A DNA stretch of 64,000 nucleotides from Cordylochernes scorpioides (GCA_030710605.1 CP092863.1:110226881-110290880), one strand, 5' to 3'. Shown: positions 30,899 through 42,015, numbered from the stretch's first letter. Notes: a model not told the origin generated them from the letters alone. Translations and numbers: made by a program.

Positions 30899-32932
30899 TC
30901 TGGATAACACTTAAGGAAGTTGTACCTTTTAGCATGTATATCGGGATTCAGACAATAACTCTGAAAGATACACTCATGGACAAAACTTAAGGAAGTTGTA
31001 CCTTTTAGCATGTATATTGGGATTCAGACAATAACTCTGAAAGATACACTCATGGACAAAACTTAAGGAAGTTGTACCTTTTAGCATGTATATCGGGATT
31101 CAGACAATAACTCTGAAAGATACACTCATGGACAAAACTTAAGGAAGTTGTACCTTTTAGCATGTATATTGGGATTCAGACAATAACTCTGAAAGATACA
31201 CTCATGGACAAAACTTAAGGAAGTTGTACCTTTTAGCATGTATATCGGGATTCAGACAATAACTCTGAAAGATACACTCATGGACAAAACTTAAGGATGT
31301 TGTACCTTTTAGCATGTATATCGGGATTCAGACAATAATTCTGAAAGATACACTCATGGACAAAACTTAAGGATGTTGTACCTTTTAGCATGTATATCGG
31401 GATTGAGACAATAACTCTGAAAGATACACTCATGGACAAAACTTAAGGAACTTGTACCTTTTAGCATGTATATCGGGATTGAGACAATAACTCTGAAAGA
31501 TACACTCATGGACAAAACTTAAGGAAGTTGCACCTTTTAGTATGTATATCGGGATTCTGACAATAACTCTGAAAGATACACTCATGGACAAAACTTAAGG
31601 ATGTTGTACCTTTTAGCATGTATATCGGGATTCAGACAATAACTCTGAAAGATACACTCATGGACAAAACTTAAGGAAGTTGTACCTTTTAGCATGTATA
31701 TCGGGATTCAGACAATAACTCTGAAAGATACACTCATGGACAAAACTTAAGGAACTTGTACCTTTTAGCATGTATATCGGGATTCAGACAATAACTCTGA
31801 AAGATACACTCATGGACAAAACTTAAGGAAGTTGTACCTTTTAGCATGTATATCGGGATTCAGACAATAACTCTGAAAGATACACTCATGGACAAAACTT
31901 AAGGAAGTTGTACCTTTTAGCATGTATATCGGGATTCAGACAATAACTCTGAAAGATACACTCATGGACAAAACTTAAGGAAGTTGTACCTTTTAGCATG
32001 TATATCGGGATTCAGACAATAACTCTGAAAGATACACTCATGGACAAAACTTAAGGAAGTTGTACCTTTTAGCATGTATATCGGGATTCAGACAATAACT
32101 CTGAAAGATACACTCATGGACAAAACTTAAGGAAGTTGTACCTTTTAGCATGTATATCGGGATTCAGACAATAACTCTGAAAGATACACTCATGGACAAA
32201 ACTTAAGGAACTTGTACCTTTTAGCATGTATATCGGGATTCAGACAATAACTCTGAAAGATACACTCATGGACAAAACTTAAGGAAGTTGTACCTTTTAG
32301 CATGTATATCGGGATTCAGACAATAACTCTGAAAGATACACTCATGGACAAAACTTAAGGAAGTTGTACCTTTTAGCATGTATATCGGGATTCAGACAAT
32401 AACTCTGAAAGATACACTCATGGACAAAACTTAAGGAAGTTGTACCTTTTAGCATGTATATCGGGATTCAGACAATAACTCTGAAAGATACACTCATGGA
32501 CAAAACTTAAGGAAGTTGTACCTTTTAGCATGTATATCGGGATTCAGACAATAACTCTGAAAGATACACTCATGGACAAAACTTAAGGAAGTTGTACCTT
32601 TTAGCATGTATATCGGGATTCAGACAATAACTCTGAAAGATACACTCATGGACAAAACTTAAGGAAGTTGTACCTTTTAGCATGTATATCGGGATTCAGA
32701 CAATAACTCTGAAAGATACACTCATGGACAAAACTTAAGGAAGTTGTACCTTTTAGCATGTATATCGGGATTCAGACAATAACTCTGAAAGATATTACAG
32801 TGACCTTTATTGAACACACGCAAGTGTTCACATCAAATGTGAAAAAAAATTGCCTAGGCCTCCTTCAAAAAAAGAAAAAGATGACCGACGACATCAAAGA
32901 CTTTACACTTACTTAAGTTTTGTCCATGAGTG
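30899..32932 (+). mobile_element. M76 element expanded to ~25 nearly identical 76-bp units
   Basis: The left terminal repeat is truncated (ggataacacttaagg). About 25 plus-strand units follow with very few differences (ggatg, ggaac, tattggg variants), showing recent expansion. The right arm (gatgaccgacgacatc) ends tgtccatgagtg followed by TA. Confidence 0.92.
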
Positions 32933-33059
32933 TACTTTTAGTTTTTTTATCAATTCAATAAAACCGCTACTACAATAAGGAACGAAATAAAACGCAGACG
33001 CACGCTAGATCTCTTTTGTTTTCTCATTATAAATATAGTTTGTTTATTGCTATATGCAA

Positions 33060-33440
33060 ATATGTCAAAATAGTACCAAAGTGAAATTGTACTGGGATCA
33101 GGTTGATAGGTTAAAAGAAAGACATCTCCTGATCGTGTAACTAAAAGTTGATGATTGCTTGCGCCATCTGTCGGAGAAAATATCAACTAATCATTGATTT
33201 TTATTTATTTTAGAATATATTGGACAATTATCATGATTAATAAAGGAAAGCTTACCATGTAGGCGTTCCTGGTTGTTGGTCTTTATCACGGCGTGTTTTT
33301 GGTCATTGAGGTACAGCTTGCACCACGCTGATGAGGACCTATAGACTGAAACGCGTACATGGTTAGCTTTTCTTGATTAACCAAGAGAGGGTATTGGTCC
33401 AATTAGAGAATAATTAAAAATCAACGAATAGTTTTTTTTT
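33060..33440. mobile_element. Two opposed RZ-A copies, one with a decayed hammerhead
   Basis: The minus copy (33060-33290) has the 3' boundary and hairpin block (gcgccatctgtcgg), but its hammerhead is ruined (gtgataa core). The plus copy (33300-33440) has CCACG, CTGATGA (33328-33334), a weak stem II (ggac-ctata-gact), GAAA, CGCG, TA and CATGG, with four of five stem I pairs. This is the same inverted-pair layout as the 37-39 kb cluster. Confidence 0.7.
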
Positions 33441-33449
33441 TATTGATGA

Positions 33450-33660
33450 TAGAGGTTGTCTGACCGGCATTCATAGTTCTTAAAATAAGAAATACTTCGG
33501 CCAGAATATTATTTTTTATTTTCTTAACGTTTCAACAAAAGATTTTTCTTATCGTCTGTAAAAATAAAATAATACTTTAAAAGATATATTAAAATAATAA
33601 TTTAAACAAATAATTTGGTCGAAACGTCGAGAAACTAAAATATTTCTGGATGAAGTGTCT
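33450..33660. mobile_element. Retroelement end fragments (ggccggcattcatag family)
   Basis: Minus fragment gaccggcattcatagttc ... cttaacgtttcaacaaaag, followed by a plus fragment ggtcgaaacgtcgagaaac ... ctggatgaagtgtc. They pair as a degenerate foldback like 21.2-21.6 kb. Confidence 0.5.
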
Positions 33661-34007
33661 GTTATTTTATGAATTAGTTGAAATTTATTCCGATAGATGG
33701 CGCAGGCCATCAGCAACTTTTAGATACACGATCAGGAGATGGCATTCTTTTAAAATATGTAAATATGTTTCTTTTCTCCTTCTTTTATGTTTTTTACTTT
33801 CCATGTAAACCCACCAATGAAGCTACTTAATAAAGGCTTTATATATATACCATCTGTAATGTATTAGGTATTGATTTTAATGGTTTTACAGGTATCTTAG
33901 TCTCTGTATATATAATTTTTATATATTTATAAACACTCATCAAAGCTTATGTCAATGGTTCGTTTAAAATACATTTTTCTAAGAATTTGATTTCATTACT
34001 GGATTAA
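33661..34007. other. RZ-A fragment and AT-rich DNA
   Basis: 33665-33750 matches the RZ-A hairpin block (tttattccgatagatggcgc). The remainder is AT-rich and unassigned. Confidence 0.5.
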
Positions 34008-34492
34008 CACTCGTGGACAAAACTTAAGGAAATGGAATGTATTTGATGTCGCCGGTCGTCTATTATTATTATTTTTTGAGGAGACAGAGTAAATTTTGTT
34101 TTCATTTGGTTAACTCGTGTGTCTTCAATAAAAAAGTTTACTGTAATATCTTTAAGAGTTATTGTCTGAATCCCGACATACATGCTAAAAGGTACAACTT
34201 CCTTAAGTTTTGTCTATGAGTGTATCTTTCATATTTATTGTCTGAATCCCGATATACATGCTAAAAGGTACAACTTCCTTAAGTTTTGTCCATGAGTGTA
34301 TCTTTCAGAGTTATTGTCTGAATCCCGATATACATGGTAAAAGGTACAACTTCCTTAAGTTTTGTCCATGAGTGTATCTTTCAGAGTTATTGTCTGAATC
34401 CCGATATACATGCTAAAAGGTACAACTTCCTTAAGTTTTGTCCATGAGTGTATCTTTCAGAGTTATTATCTCAATCCCGATATACTTTTTTT
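34008..34492 (-). mobile_element. M76 MITE, right end lost
   Basis: The left inverted end (cactcgtggacaaaactt) and unique arm are followed by four to five antisense units. The last unit stops mid-sequence at a T-run (34484-34498), so the right terminal repeat is missing. Confidence 0.8.
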
Positions 34493-34859
34493 TTTTTTAG
34501 ACTTTCGAATTAAATTAGACGCCCTCTGAAATTTGTTAAAGAAATATTTACGAAGATTATAAAAAGATATGTGAAGAGATGAAAAGAAAGAAAGATCACG
34601 CCATGGTGTCTCTCGCAGGAAGTTCAGAGATGAAGGAAGTGCCAAAAGGAACCATTAGATTTTAAGGAACCGCCCCTGGAAAATCCAACACGCACCCTAT
34701 AAAAAAGTCAATCAGCCAAACAGACCAACCAAGAGGTGATTAGGTTTTTTTTTTTGTCCTAACACAACTTCCTTATTACAGATTCTAGCAACTTCTGATA
34801 ACACACATCATCTTTCATTATAATATCAAATGTAAGACATAAAAACGCGAATGTTTCTT
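34493..34859. other. Intergenic, nothing recognised
   Basis: Starts at the T-run that truncates the M76 element, so it may be the A-tailed end of an inserted retroelement read in reverse. No family assigned. Confidence 0.35.
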
Positions 34860-34980
34860 TTCACACAAAAATCAAACTTCTACTGTCCTTAATGCGATGA
34901 AAAAATATATTGGGAGGGCTTGGCTCATCAGTGGTGAACCCTCCCAGCGGTTTCGCCAATTCAATCTACCAGATCTCCTG
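34860..34980 (-). mobile_element. RZ-C copy, stem III lost
   Basis: In reverse: TTGGC, GAAACCGCTG, ACCA, CTGATGA, GCCAA, keeping the T-A version of stem II seen at 21.7 kb. The 5' partner of stem III is replaced by aggagat. Confidence 0.55.
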
Positions 34981-35332
34981 TATATATTTTATCTTCTAAT
35001 ATATCCTAGATAAAACGTGTTAAATATAATGTTTGATAGCATGGCTTAAATTTGCATTAAGAGAAATCTGATGGAAATATATCCTCAAAGTTTAGATAAA
35101 AAGTAATTTGCGAACACAAAGATTTATTTTAGAGAATTTTTTTGTTCATTAGTTGATAATTATGGGAACCTAAATGACTTTCATTGTTTAAGGAAGTATT
35201 AAGTTTAAAATACCCTCTCTGATTGATCAGCTAATCACGCGGCCTAACGGGTGGCCTCGAATTTTTCAAATTGACAACCCTTATTTTCAGAATGTGCGGG
35301 AGGAAGCTTAAAGAAAGAATTTTCTCTATATA
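34981..35332. other. Intergenic AT-rich DNA
   Basis: No supported feature. Confidence 0.4.
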
Positions 35333-35682
35333 CACTCATGTACAAAACTTAAGGAAGTGGAAAGTCTTTGATATCGCCGGTCGTCTGTTTACTTTTATGG
35401 AGACAGAGGCTGTTCACACTTATTTATCTCGTGTCTTCAATAAAGTCACTGTAATATCTTTCAGAGTTATTATCTGAATCCCGATATACATGCTGAAAGG
35501 TACAACTTTCTTAAGTTTTGTCCATGAGTGTATCTTTCATAGTTATTGTTTGAATCCCGATATACATGCTAAAAGGTACAACTTCCCCAAGTTTTATCCA
35601 TGAGTGTATCTTTCAGAGTTATTATCTGAATCCCGATATACATGCTAAAAGGTACAACTTCCTTAAGTTTTGTCCATGAGTG
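35333..35682 (-). mobile_element. M76 MITE, compact copy with TA borders
   Basis: TA then cactcatgtacaaaactt, the unique arm (tatcgccggtcgtctg) and three antisense units, ending tccatgagtg then TA. A near-minimal full-length example of the family. Confidence 0.9.
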
Positions 35683-36174
35683 TATATTATCTATATGCAG
35701 GATATCTGAAAAAGTCAGTGTGTGATGTTAAAAATGATTAGAACCATTCATAATGAATTTATTCAAAGGAAAATTAGAAGATATAAGAGATATGTACTCA
35801 ACCGAACTACTACACCAGTCTCATCTAGAACCATTTATGTTGCTCTGTTACTATATAAAATTACCTTTTTCTAATTAAAAAAGAAATTCAGAGAATTTTA
35901 GAAATTGTCCTAGAATTATATGAATCTAAAGTAACGTGTGTTGCATTTTAATATTTTTATTTTCACAGAGGGATTTCAAAAACGTCTCGTAACCCTGGAG
36001 GAAAATAAAAGAGAAAGCATGCGTGCGTGTTTGCTGTTTGGAAACGAAAATATTTTTTTCCTAAAAAAAAAAAAAAAAGGGAGGTCACGCAAAACCCAAG
36101 ATTAAACCTTATTTTACATTTTTATATATAAAGTAATTTATATTTAAGAACTTTAGAGATATAGTAAAAATATA
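35683..36174. other. Intergenic AT-rich DNA
   Basis: No supported feature. A-run near 36065. Confidence 0.4.
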
Positions 36175-36640
36175 AAATACACCCATGGAAACTAAACTCT
36201 TTTTCGCATAAATATCGGGATTCAGATAATAACTCTGAAAGATATTTGATACACGAGATAACCTAAGTGTGAACAAAATTGGTTCTGTCTTCTTTAGAAA
36301 TAATACAAGGTTGTCAACTACAAAATAGTAAAGGTAAATAAATTAAGAAAAATGATACTGATCGTGCAACTAAAAGTTGCTGATGGCTAGCGCCATCTAT
36401 CAAAATAAATATCAACCTGAAACGCGTAAGTGATTATCTTTTCTTTACTAATAAAAAAAAAAAAGAGTATTTGACCAAATCTGAAATATATATATTTTTT
36501 AAATTAACCTTTAGTTGATATTTATTCCGACAGATGGCGTAAGCCATCGGGATCGTTTAGTTTCACGGTCTTAATCCTATATGTTATAATACCTTGAAAA
36601 AGGTTGGCATTCAGCCAACTGAAATATTGGTAAATAAATG
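36175..36640. mobile_element. Mosaic of M76, RZ-A and family-D relics
   Basis: 36180-36310: degraded M76 (cacccatgg, acacgagataacc). 36350-36560: two opposed RZ-A hairpin blocks, with a stub of the hammerhead end (cctgaaacgcgtaag) between them. 36588-36640: the family-D hairpin ggttggc-attca-gccaact. Confidence 0.55.
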
Positions 36641-36644
36641 GGGA

Positions 36645-36780
36645 GGGCTATTTTTAGCTTTCAATTTTATTGGGGAATAATTTTCTCTCAATTAACAACA
36701 CTGTTTTATATTTAGATTATCTTTTGCTATATATTTGCATATATTATTGTTCGTAAGGCATTTATTTCGTATTTCGTTTA
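36645..36780. repeat. Left arm of a long-range inverted repeat
   Basis: gggctatttttagctttc through ttcgtaaggcatttatttcg reappears inverted at 39838-39978, on the other side of the hammerhead array. Confidence 0.8.
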
Positions 36781-37115
36781 AATTAAAGATCTATTTATGG
36801 ATTGCTCTATTTTCTAAATCCTATAATGTAAATTGACAAAATGTAAACATCATAGTTTCAGATTTTCTTCAAAAGAATGACATATCGAGTCACCAAACTG
36901 TTGAAAAAAAAAGGTTATGAAAGGCTATAATGGATTATTAATCATATTTTATAAATCCCCGACCTCTGCAAATAGGGATTTTTCTCTAAGGATTTTATCT
37001 TATTAACAGAATTATAAAAATCTTTAGCTTTCATAAACTAAAACTAAACTAAAAATTTGATGTGAACTTGGTCAGGATATGCCTTTTTTTTTATTTTAAT
37101 ATAAATATGAAAAAG

Positions 37116-37140
<25 letters not shown>
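36781..37140. other. AT-rich spacer before the retrozyme array
   Basis: No gene seen. Ends in an A-run and (ta)n immediately before the first RZ-A unit. Confidence 0.4.
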
Positions 37141-37146
<6 letters not shown>

Positions 37147-37346
37147 TATGTGAAAAAATAGTACAAATGTAACATTGTACTGGGATAAGGTGCATAAATC
37201 ATGAAAAAAGAAAAAGGCATCTCCTTATCGTGCAACTGAAAGTTGCTGATGGCTGAGCGCCATCTATCGGAATAAATATCAACTATTCTCGTTGATTTTT
37301 TTTATTCCATAATTGGCCAAATACCCATTCTTGATTAATCAAGAAA

Positions 37347-37400
37347 AGCTAACCACGGACGCGTTTCGGGCTGTTGGCCCTCATCAGCGTGGTGCAAGCT
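37347..37400 (-). ncRNA. Hammerhead ribozyme, RZ-A copy 1
   Basis: Reverse strand: outer AGCT, CCACG, CTGATGA, GGGC-CAACA-GCCC, GAAA, CGCG, TC, CGTGG, outer AGCT. Stem I is 5 bp plus a 4-bp outer helix, stem II 4 bp, stem III the palindrome ACGCGT. Predicted cleavage lies between 37358 and 37357. Confidence 0.92.
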
Positions 37401-37692
37401 GTACCTCAAAGACCAAAAAAATTGGTCATTAAGGCATCCTGAAAAATCATGAAACGGGTAGTTAAGGCCAGAATTGCGTGAGGACTCTACACAATGTGAA
37501 AAAATAGTACAAATGTAACATTGTACTGGGATAAGGTGCATAAATCATGAAAAAAGAAAAAGGCATCTCCTTATCGTGCAACTGAAAGTTGCTGATGGCT
37601 GAGCGCCATCTATCGGAATAAATATCAACTATTCTCGTTGATTTTTTTTATTCCATAATTGGCCAAATACCCATTCTTGATTAATCAAGAAA

Positions 37693-37746
37693 AGCTAACC
37701 ACGGACGCGTTTCGGGCTGTTGGCCCTCATCAGCGTGGTGCAAGCT
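37693..37746 (-). ncRNA. Hammerhead ribozyme, RZ-A copy 2
   Basis: Identical core and stems to copy 1, exactly 346 bp away. Predicted cleavage between 37704 and 37703 would release a 346-nt monomer together with copy 1. Confidence 0.92.
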
Positions 37747-38050
37747 GTACCTCAAAGACCAAAAAAATTGGTCATTAAGGCATCCTGAAAAATTATGGAA
37801 TAAAAAAAATCAACGAGAATAGTTGATATTTATTCCGATAGATGGCGCTCAGCCATCAGCAACTTTCAGTTGCACGATAAGGAGATGCCTTTTTCTTTTT
37901 TCATGATTTATGCACCTTATCCCAGTACAATGTTACATTTGTACTATTTTTTCACATTGTGTAGAGTCCTCACGCAATTCTGGCCTTAACTACCCGTTTC
38001 ATGATTTTTCAGGATGCCTTAATGACCAATTTTTTTGGTCTTTGAGGTAC

Positions 38051-38104
38051 AGCTTGCACCACGCTGATGAGGGCCAACAGCCCGAAACGCGTCCGTGGTT
38101 AGCT
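38051..38104 (+). ncRNA. Hammerhead ribozyme, RZ-A copy 3
   Basis: CCACG 38059-38063, CTGATGA 38064-38070, stem II GGGC (38071-38074) with GCCC (38080-38083), GAA 38084-38086, ACGCGT 38087-38092, C17 at 38093, CGTGG 38094-38098. The outer AGCT/AGCT helix encloses an internal loop, as in tertiary-stabilised natural hammerheads. Cleavage is predicted after 38093. Confidence 0.93.
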
Positions 38105-38396
38105 TTTCTTGATTAATCAAGAATGGGTATTTGGCCAATTATGGAATAAAAAAAATCAACGAGAATAGTTGATATTTATTCCGATAGATGGCGCTCAGCC
38201 ATCAGCAACTTTCAGTTGCACGATAAGGAGATGCCTTTTTCTTTTTTCATGATTTATGCACCTTATCCCAGTACAATGTTACATTTGTACTATTTTTTCA
38301 CATTGTGTAGAGTCCTCACGCAATTCTGGCCTTAACTACCCGTTTCATGATTTTTCAGGATGCCTTAATGACCAATTTTTTTGGTCTTTGAGGTAC

Positions 38397-38450
38397 AGCT
38401 TGCACCACGCTGATGAGGGCCAACAGCCCGAAACGCGTCCGTGGTTAGCT
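38397..38450 (+). ncRNA. Hammerhead ribozyme, RZ-A copy 4
   Basis: Same structure 346 bp downstream of copy 3. Cleavage is predicted after 38439. Confidence 0.93.
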
Positions 38451-38742
38451 TTTCTTGATTAATCAAGAATGGGTATTTGGCCAATTATGGAATAAAAAAA
38501 ATCAACGAGAATAGTTGATATTTATTCCGATAGATGGCGCTCAGCCATCAGCAACTTTCAGTTGCACGATAAGGAGATGCCTTTTTCTTTTTTCATGATT
38601 TATGCACCTTATCCCAGTACAATGTTACATTTGTACTATTTTTTCACATTGTGTAGAGTCCTCACGCAATTCTGGCCTTAACTACCCGTTTCATGATTTT
38701 TCAGGATGCCTTAATGACCAATTTTTTTGGTCTTTGAGGTAC

Positions 38743-38796
38743 AGCTTGCACCACGCTGATGAGGGCCAACAGCCCGAAACGCGTCCGTGGTTAGCT
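38743..38796 (+). ncRNA. Hammerhead ribozyme, RZ-A copy 5
   Basis: Same structure 346 bp downstream of copy 4. Cleavage is predicted after 38785. Confidence 0.93.
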
Positions 38797-39094
38797 TTTC
38801 TTGATTAATCAAGAATGGGTATTTGGCCAATTATGGAATAAAAAAAATCAACGAGATAGTTGATATTTATTCCGATAGATGGCGCTCAGCCATCAGCAAC
38901 TTTCAGTTGCACGATAAGGAGATGCCTTTTTCTTTTTTCATATATATATATATTAAGAAAAAGGGCATCTCCTTATCGTGCAACTGAAAGTTGCTGATGG
39001 CTTGCGCCATCTATCGGAATAAATATCAACTATTCTTGTTGATTTCTAATTATTCCAGAATTGGCCAAATATCCATTCTTGATTAATCAAGAAA

Positions 39095-39148
39095 AGCTAA
39101 CCACGGACGCGTTTCGGGCTGTTGGCCCTCATCAGCGTGGTGCAAGCT
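39095..39148 (-). ncRNA. Hammerhead ribozyme, RZ-A copy 6
   Basis: Complete motif in minus orientation inside a slightly diverged unit (for example cttgcgccatc in place of ctgagcgccatc elsewhere in the unit), while the ribozyme itself is unchanged. Cleavage is predicted between 39106 and 39105. Confidence 0.92.
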
Positions 39149-39329
39149 GTACCTCAACGACCAAAAAATTGGTCATTAAGGCATTTTGAAAAATCATGAA
39201 ACGGGTTATTGTCCCAGTACAATATCACATTTGTACTATTTTTTCATATATATATATATATTTTAAAGGCGAACTTTCAAATTTGCATATATGATAAATC
39301 CGCCGTTATATAAACAAATAAGGTGTGTG

Positions 39330-39375
39330 TTTAAAATATGAAACTTCCTTAAGTTTTGTGCATGAGTGTATATTT
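39330..39375. mobile_element. M76 terminal remnant
   Basis: aaacttccttaagttttgtg then catgagtgta: a right terminal repeat and TA without the rest of the element. Confidence 0.7.
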
Positions 39376-39496
39376 CTAGTGTTTAATTTTTACTTCAATT
39401 GTCTAAAACAAACATATCCTAGGGAATACTATATCACAGAAATAAATAACTAAGACTTTACTATAACATAACAGTAACAGTAATTTATAATACAAT

Positions 39497-39690
39497 ATAA
39501 TGCGGCCTATGATTGTAGAACGACATTTGAAAATTATCCCGCATGTGTTTCTTTTGAACGAAAAATCGAAATTTATTTCAAGGAGAAATAACGATTATTT
39601 CTAACCTTAAGGATGAGGTATGAAAGGATGAATTGTGAAGAGTAATGATAAACGGAAAAATTAAGTGTCCAGGGATGGGAGTAGTAATTG
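39497..39690 (-). mobile_element. SINE-1 copy
   Basis: Matches the 20.1-kb SINE-1 in reverse from the 3' end (tacaatataatgcggcct) to the start of the head (gtgtccagggatggga), then is truncated. Confidence 0.75.
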
Positions 39691-39837
39691 ATTCAATTAC
39701 TAGTTATTCAATGCTATAAGAAAGAAAGATGTAATAATTGTCATAATATAGATTATTTTTCCTTTATAATAGTTTTAAAAAAGGTAAAAATATCATCATC
39801 ATTTATTATTTTCTTTCAGACGACTTCTTTCTTTTAT

Positions 39838-39978
39838 TTAACGAAATAAATGCCTTACGAACAATAATATATGCAAATATATAGCAAAAGATAATCTAAA
39901 TATAAAACAGTGTTATTAATTGAGATAAAATTATTCACCAATAAATTCTAAAGCTAAAAATAACCCTCCCCATTTTAT
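39838..39978. repeat. Right arm of the long-range inverted repeat
   Basis: cgaaataaatgccttacgaa through agctaaaaataaccctcccc is the inverted match of 36645-36780. Confidence 0.8.
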
Positions 39979-40754
39979 ATTTATAGCAGTCGATAATAAG
40001 CGCATCTCAATACGATTTTTATTGAGCCTATAAAAATATCACAGCGGCACGCGCGCTTGCGGTTAAAGAATAGAAAAAAAAATGGAGTCAGCCGATAGAA
40101 CAATCGCATCAGAAGACATCAACCGAGTTGAAAGCAGGTCATAACTTCTGCTGCCGATAACCTTTGACCTTACGTTCTCGTCTGCGAGAAAAATAACATC
40201 CATCATTGAGGTCGAATAAACAAAATGGCGTCGATGGGATTGGAAGAGATGGTTTGTTCGTTTGATATATTTGAGTTTCTGGTATTGTGATTTTTTTATA
40301 TCTTTTGTTTAATATTTTCTCTATTTTATTGCATATAATTAACTTAATGGTATTTACTTATGCTATTTCAGTTTTTTTTTTTTTTTGTATAAGGAAAAGC
40401 TATATCAAGCTATTCAAAGGTTTGGTATTATTTAATAAATATCTCTCATAAGCTTCTAACCTCGATTGAGAAAATTTCTAATTTTTTTGCTTTGTAAAAA
40501 ACGATTTTTGGAAAGTTTGGGTAGTTAAAGAAGAAGTGGTTCATGATTTGGTCTTCGTTATGGAGATGGGTATGCAAATTGGGTCCTTTTTTACATACTT
40601 TCGCGCAGTGTCTATCTTGAGATAGCCATACACAATCAGTATGTTTTTTCATCACAGTAAAGGTAGTATGAATTTAAAAGGAAAATTCTCTCTAAAATAG
40701 TATTTTATTTATAGATGGAAATTTTTCTGGGAGGATATTGGAGATATATATAAA
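39979..40754. other. Intergenic, nothing recognised
   Basis: Mixed composition with a slightly GC-richer stretch at 40040-40230. The short antisense frame at 40446-40655 has no recognisable domain. Confidence 0.4.
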
Positions 40755-40860
40755 TAAAGGTCGTCTCTCCCGTCAAAATAGATGTCAGCTAATGACCGGC
40801 TCCGCAAATTATCGGACTCAGGTCGGTGACAAAACACAGCTTTGGCAAACTGAGGATGGA
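40755..40860 (-). mobile_element. RZ-B fragment
   Basis: In reverse, cagtttgccaaagctgtg ... gacatctattttgacggga matches the post-ribozyme part of the RZ-B element at 46.4-46.5 kb and stops near the same 3' boundary. Diverged. Confidence 0.7.
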
Positions 40861-40944
40861 TGAGGCTTAGTTTTAGCTAAAGAGTTGAAGCAAAATGAGT
40901 TTGAAAACATACACGAGAATGCATCTTTTTAACTCCTTTTACCA

Positions 40945-41045
40945 TCTGTATCCCAAGTACGCCATGATAATCATGATGGGTGATTGACGACTACTTTTAC
41001 TGTAAGTGCATCACATTTATACACCAAAAGCAGTTCGACTTTTAT
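40945..41045 (-). mobile_element. SINE-2 3' fragment
   Basis: tcccaagtacgccatgataa, gactacttttactgtaagtg and gcagttcgacttttattcc match the SINE-2 tail in reverse. Confidence 0.7.
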
Positions 41046-41054
41046 TCCAAAATC

Positions 41055-41510
41055 ACTTTATTAGGTACCGCTCAACAAGAACAACCTAAATCCAAAAGAC
41101 AAAAAACCTCTCGCAATCAGTATCTTTTATTATTACAAATAACGGACGCTAGCTTTCGAACAATTAGTTCTTCAACGGGCGTTCTTACAAAACGAAATCA
41201 GATTCTTATTAATATATAATATAGAGGTAATAGAAAAAATATATACAAATATTCGCTCAAAGATATGCTAAAAGGTAAATTAGAGAATTGAAAAATAATC
41301 AGATATGCAAAAACTTCTTTAAAACTAAATTAAGTCTAAAACTAAGCGGGGAAGCGTCCGTCCGTTATTTGTAAAGCTAGCGTCCGTTATTTGTAATAAT
41401 AAAAGATACTGATTGCGAGAGGTTTTTTGTCTTTTGGATTTAATTTTATGCGCAAGTTCTTTGATCTAAGAACAACCTAGTTTATGATATTTACAACAAC
41501 GAATGTGAAG
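41055..41510 (-). mobile_element. SINE-3 fragment split by a later insertion
   Basis: 41047-41088 and 41468-41510 together read as the SINE-3 body in reverse (cactttattaggtaccgctc ... aacctagtttatgatattt). The copy then runs into the assembly gap. Confidence 0.75.
41077..41479. mobile_element. Foldback element with 12-bp target-site duplication
   Basis: aagaacaaccta at 41077-41088 is repeated at 41468-41479, and the 379-bp insert sits inside SINE-3. Inverted arms begin aatccaaaagacaaaaaacc and include the caatcagtatctttt end motif and acgctagctttcgaa next to an internal cttcaacgggcg phrase. Confidence 0.88.
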
Positions 41511-41610
41511 NNNNNNNNNNNNNNNNNNNNNNNNNNNNNNNNNNNNNNNNNNNNNNNNNNNNNNNNNNNNNNNNNNNNNNNNNNNNNNNNNNNNNNNNNN
41601 NNNNNNNNNN
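41511..41610. other. Assembly gap (100 N)
   Basis: Exactly 100 undetermined bases, most likely a scaffold gap of conventional size. The true length is unknown. Confidence 0.98.
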
Positions 41611-41769
41611 GAGTGTAGAATATCCAATTTTATTGACATGTTGTCAATACAGGTCAAAGTGTACAATTCGCACTAATCCCCGTGAATGATAATGATAAAT
41701 TTATACAATATGATGGTGATACGATCATATTAAAAATAATTAGGTATATATATGGCTATATACATTTTT

Positions 41770-42015
41770 TTTTTGCTTTATCCCTAGTACACGTGGACAG
41801 GCCATGATAATCATGGTGGGTAGTTAGCGACTGCTTTTACTGTAAGTGCACCACATGTCTACACCTGTGAATAGCAGTTCGACTTTGCACTTACAAATAT
41901 GCCAGAGCCCCGTTTGATTACTTGCACTCGCTGGTGGGGTTGGACTTTTGCAAAAATTCAGGAATCGAACCCTGGTCGTGCCGGTCAAAAATCAACGGTT
42001 AAGACCATCCTTCCC
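41770..42015 (-). mobile_element. SINE-2 copy
   Basis: Tail (tccctagtacacgtggac), body and tRNA-like head (ggaatcgaaccctgg, caaaaatcaacggttaag) in reverse. A short internal deletion removes part of the head-body junction. A C-run and (ta)n follow. Confidence 0.8.

Larger units (their letters stand above)
37141..39250. mobile_element. RZ-A retrozyme cluster: tandem and inverted 346-bp units
   Basis: Two minus units (37148-37797) meet three plus units (37798-38940) head to head at a palindromic junction, then one minus unit and a short plus 3' end follow (38955-39246). Unit length is exactly 346 bp between hammerheads (38051, 38397, 38743; also 37347 and 37693). Units are almost identical within the cluster. 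Each contains one hammerhead, a gatggcgctcagccatc hairpin and a recurring 3' boundary actattttttca. Flanks are (ta)n. No protein is encoded; the repeated 68-residue frame merely spans the unit. Confidence 0.9.

Noticed and set aside
37910..38808. Three identical 68-residue frames as a possible peptide encoded by the 346-bp unit
   Set aside because: The frame runs through the ribozyme core and ends just after it. Diverged copies (for example 63.7 kb) change it freely, whereas the RNA structure is conserved.
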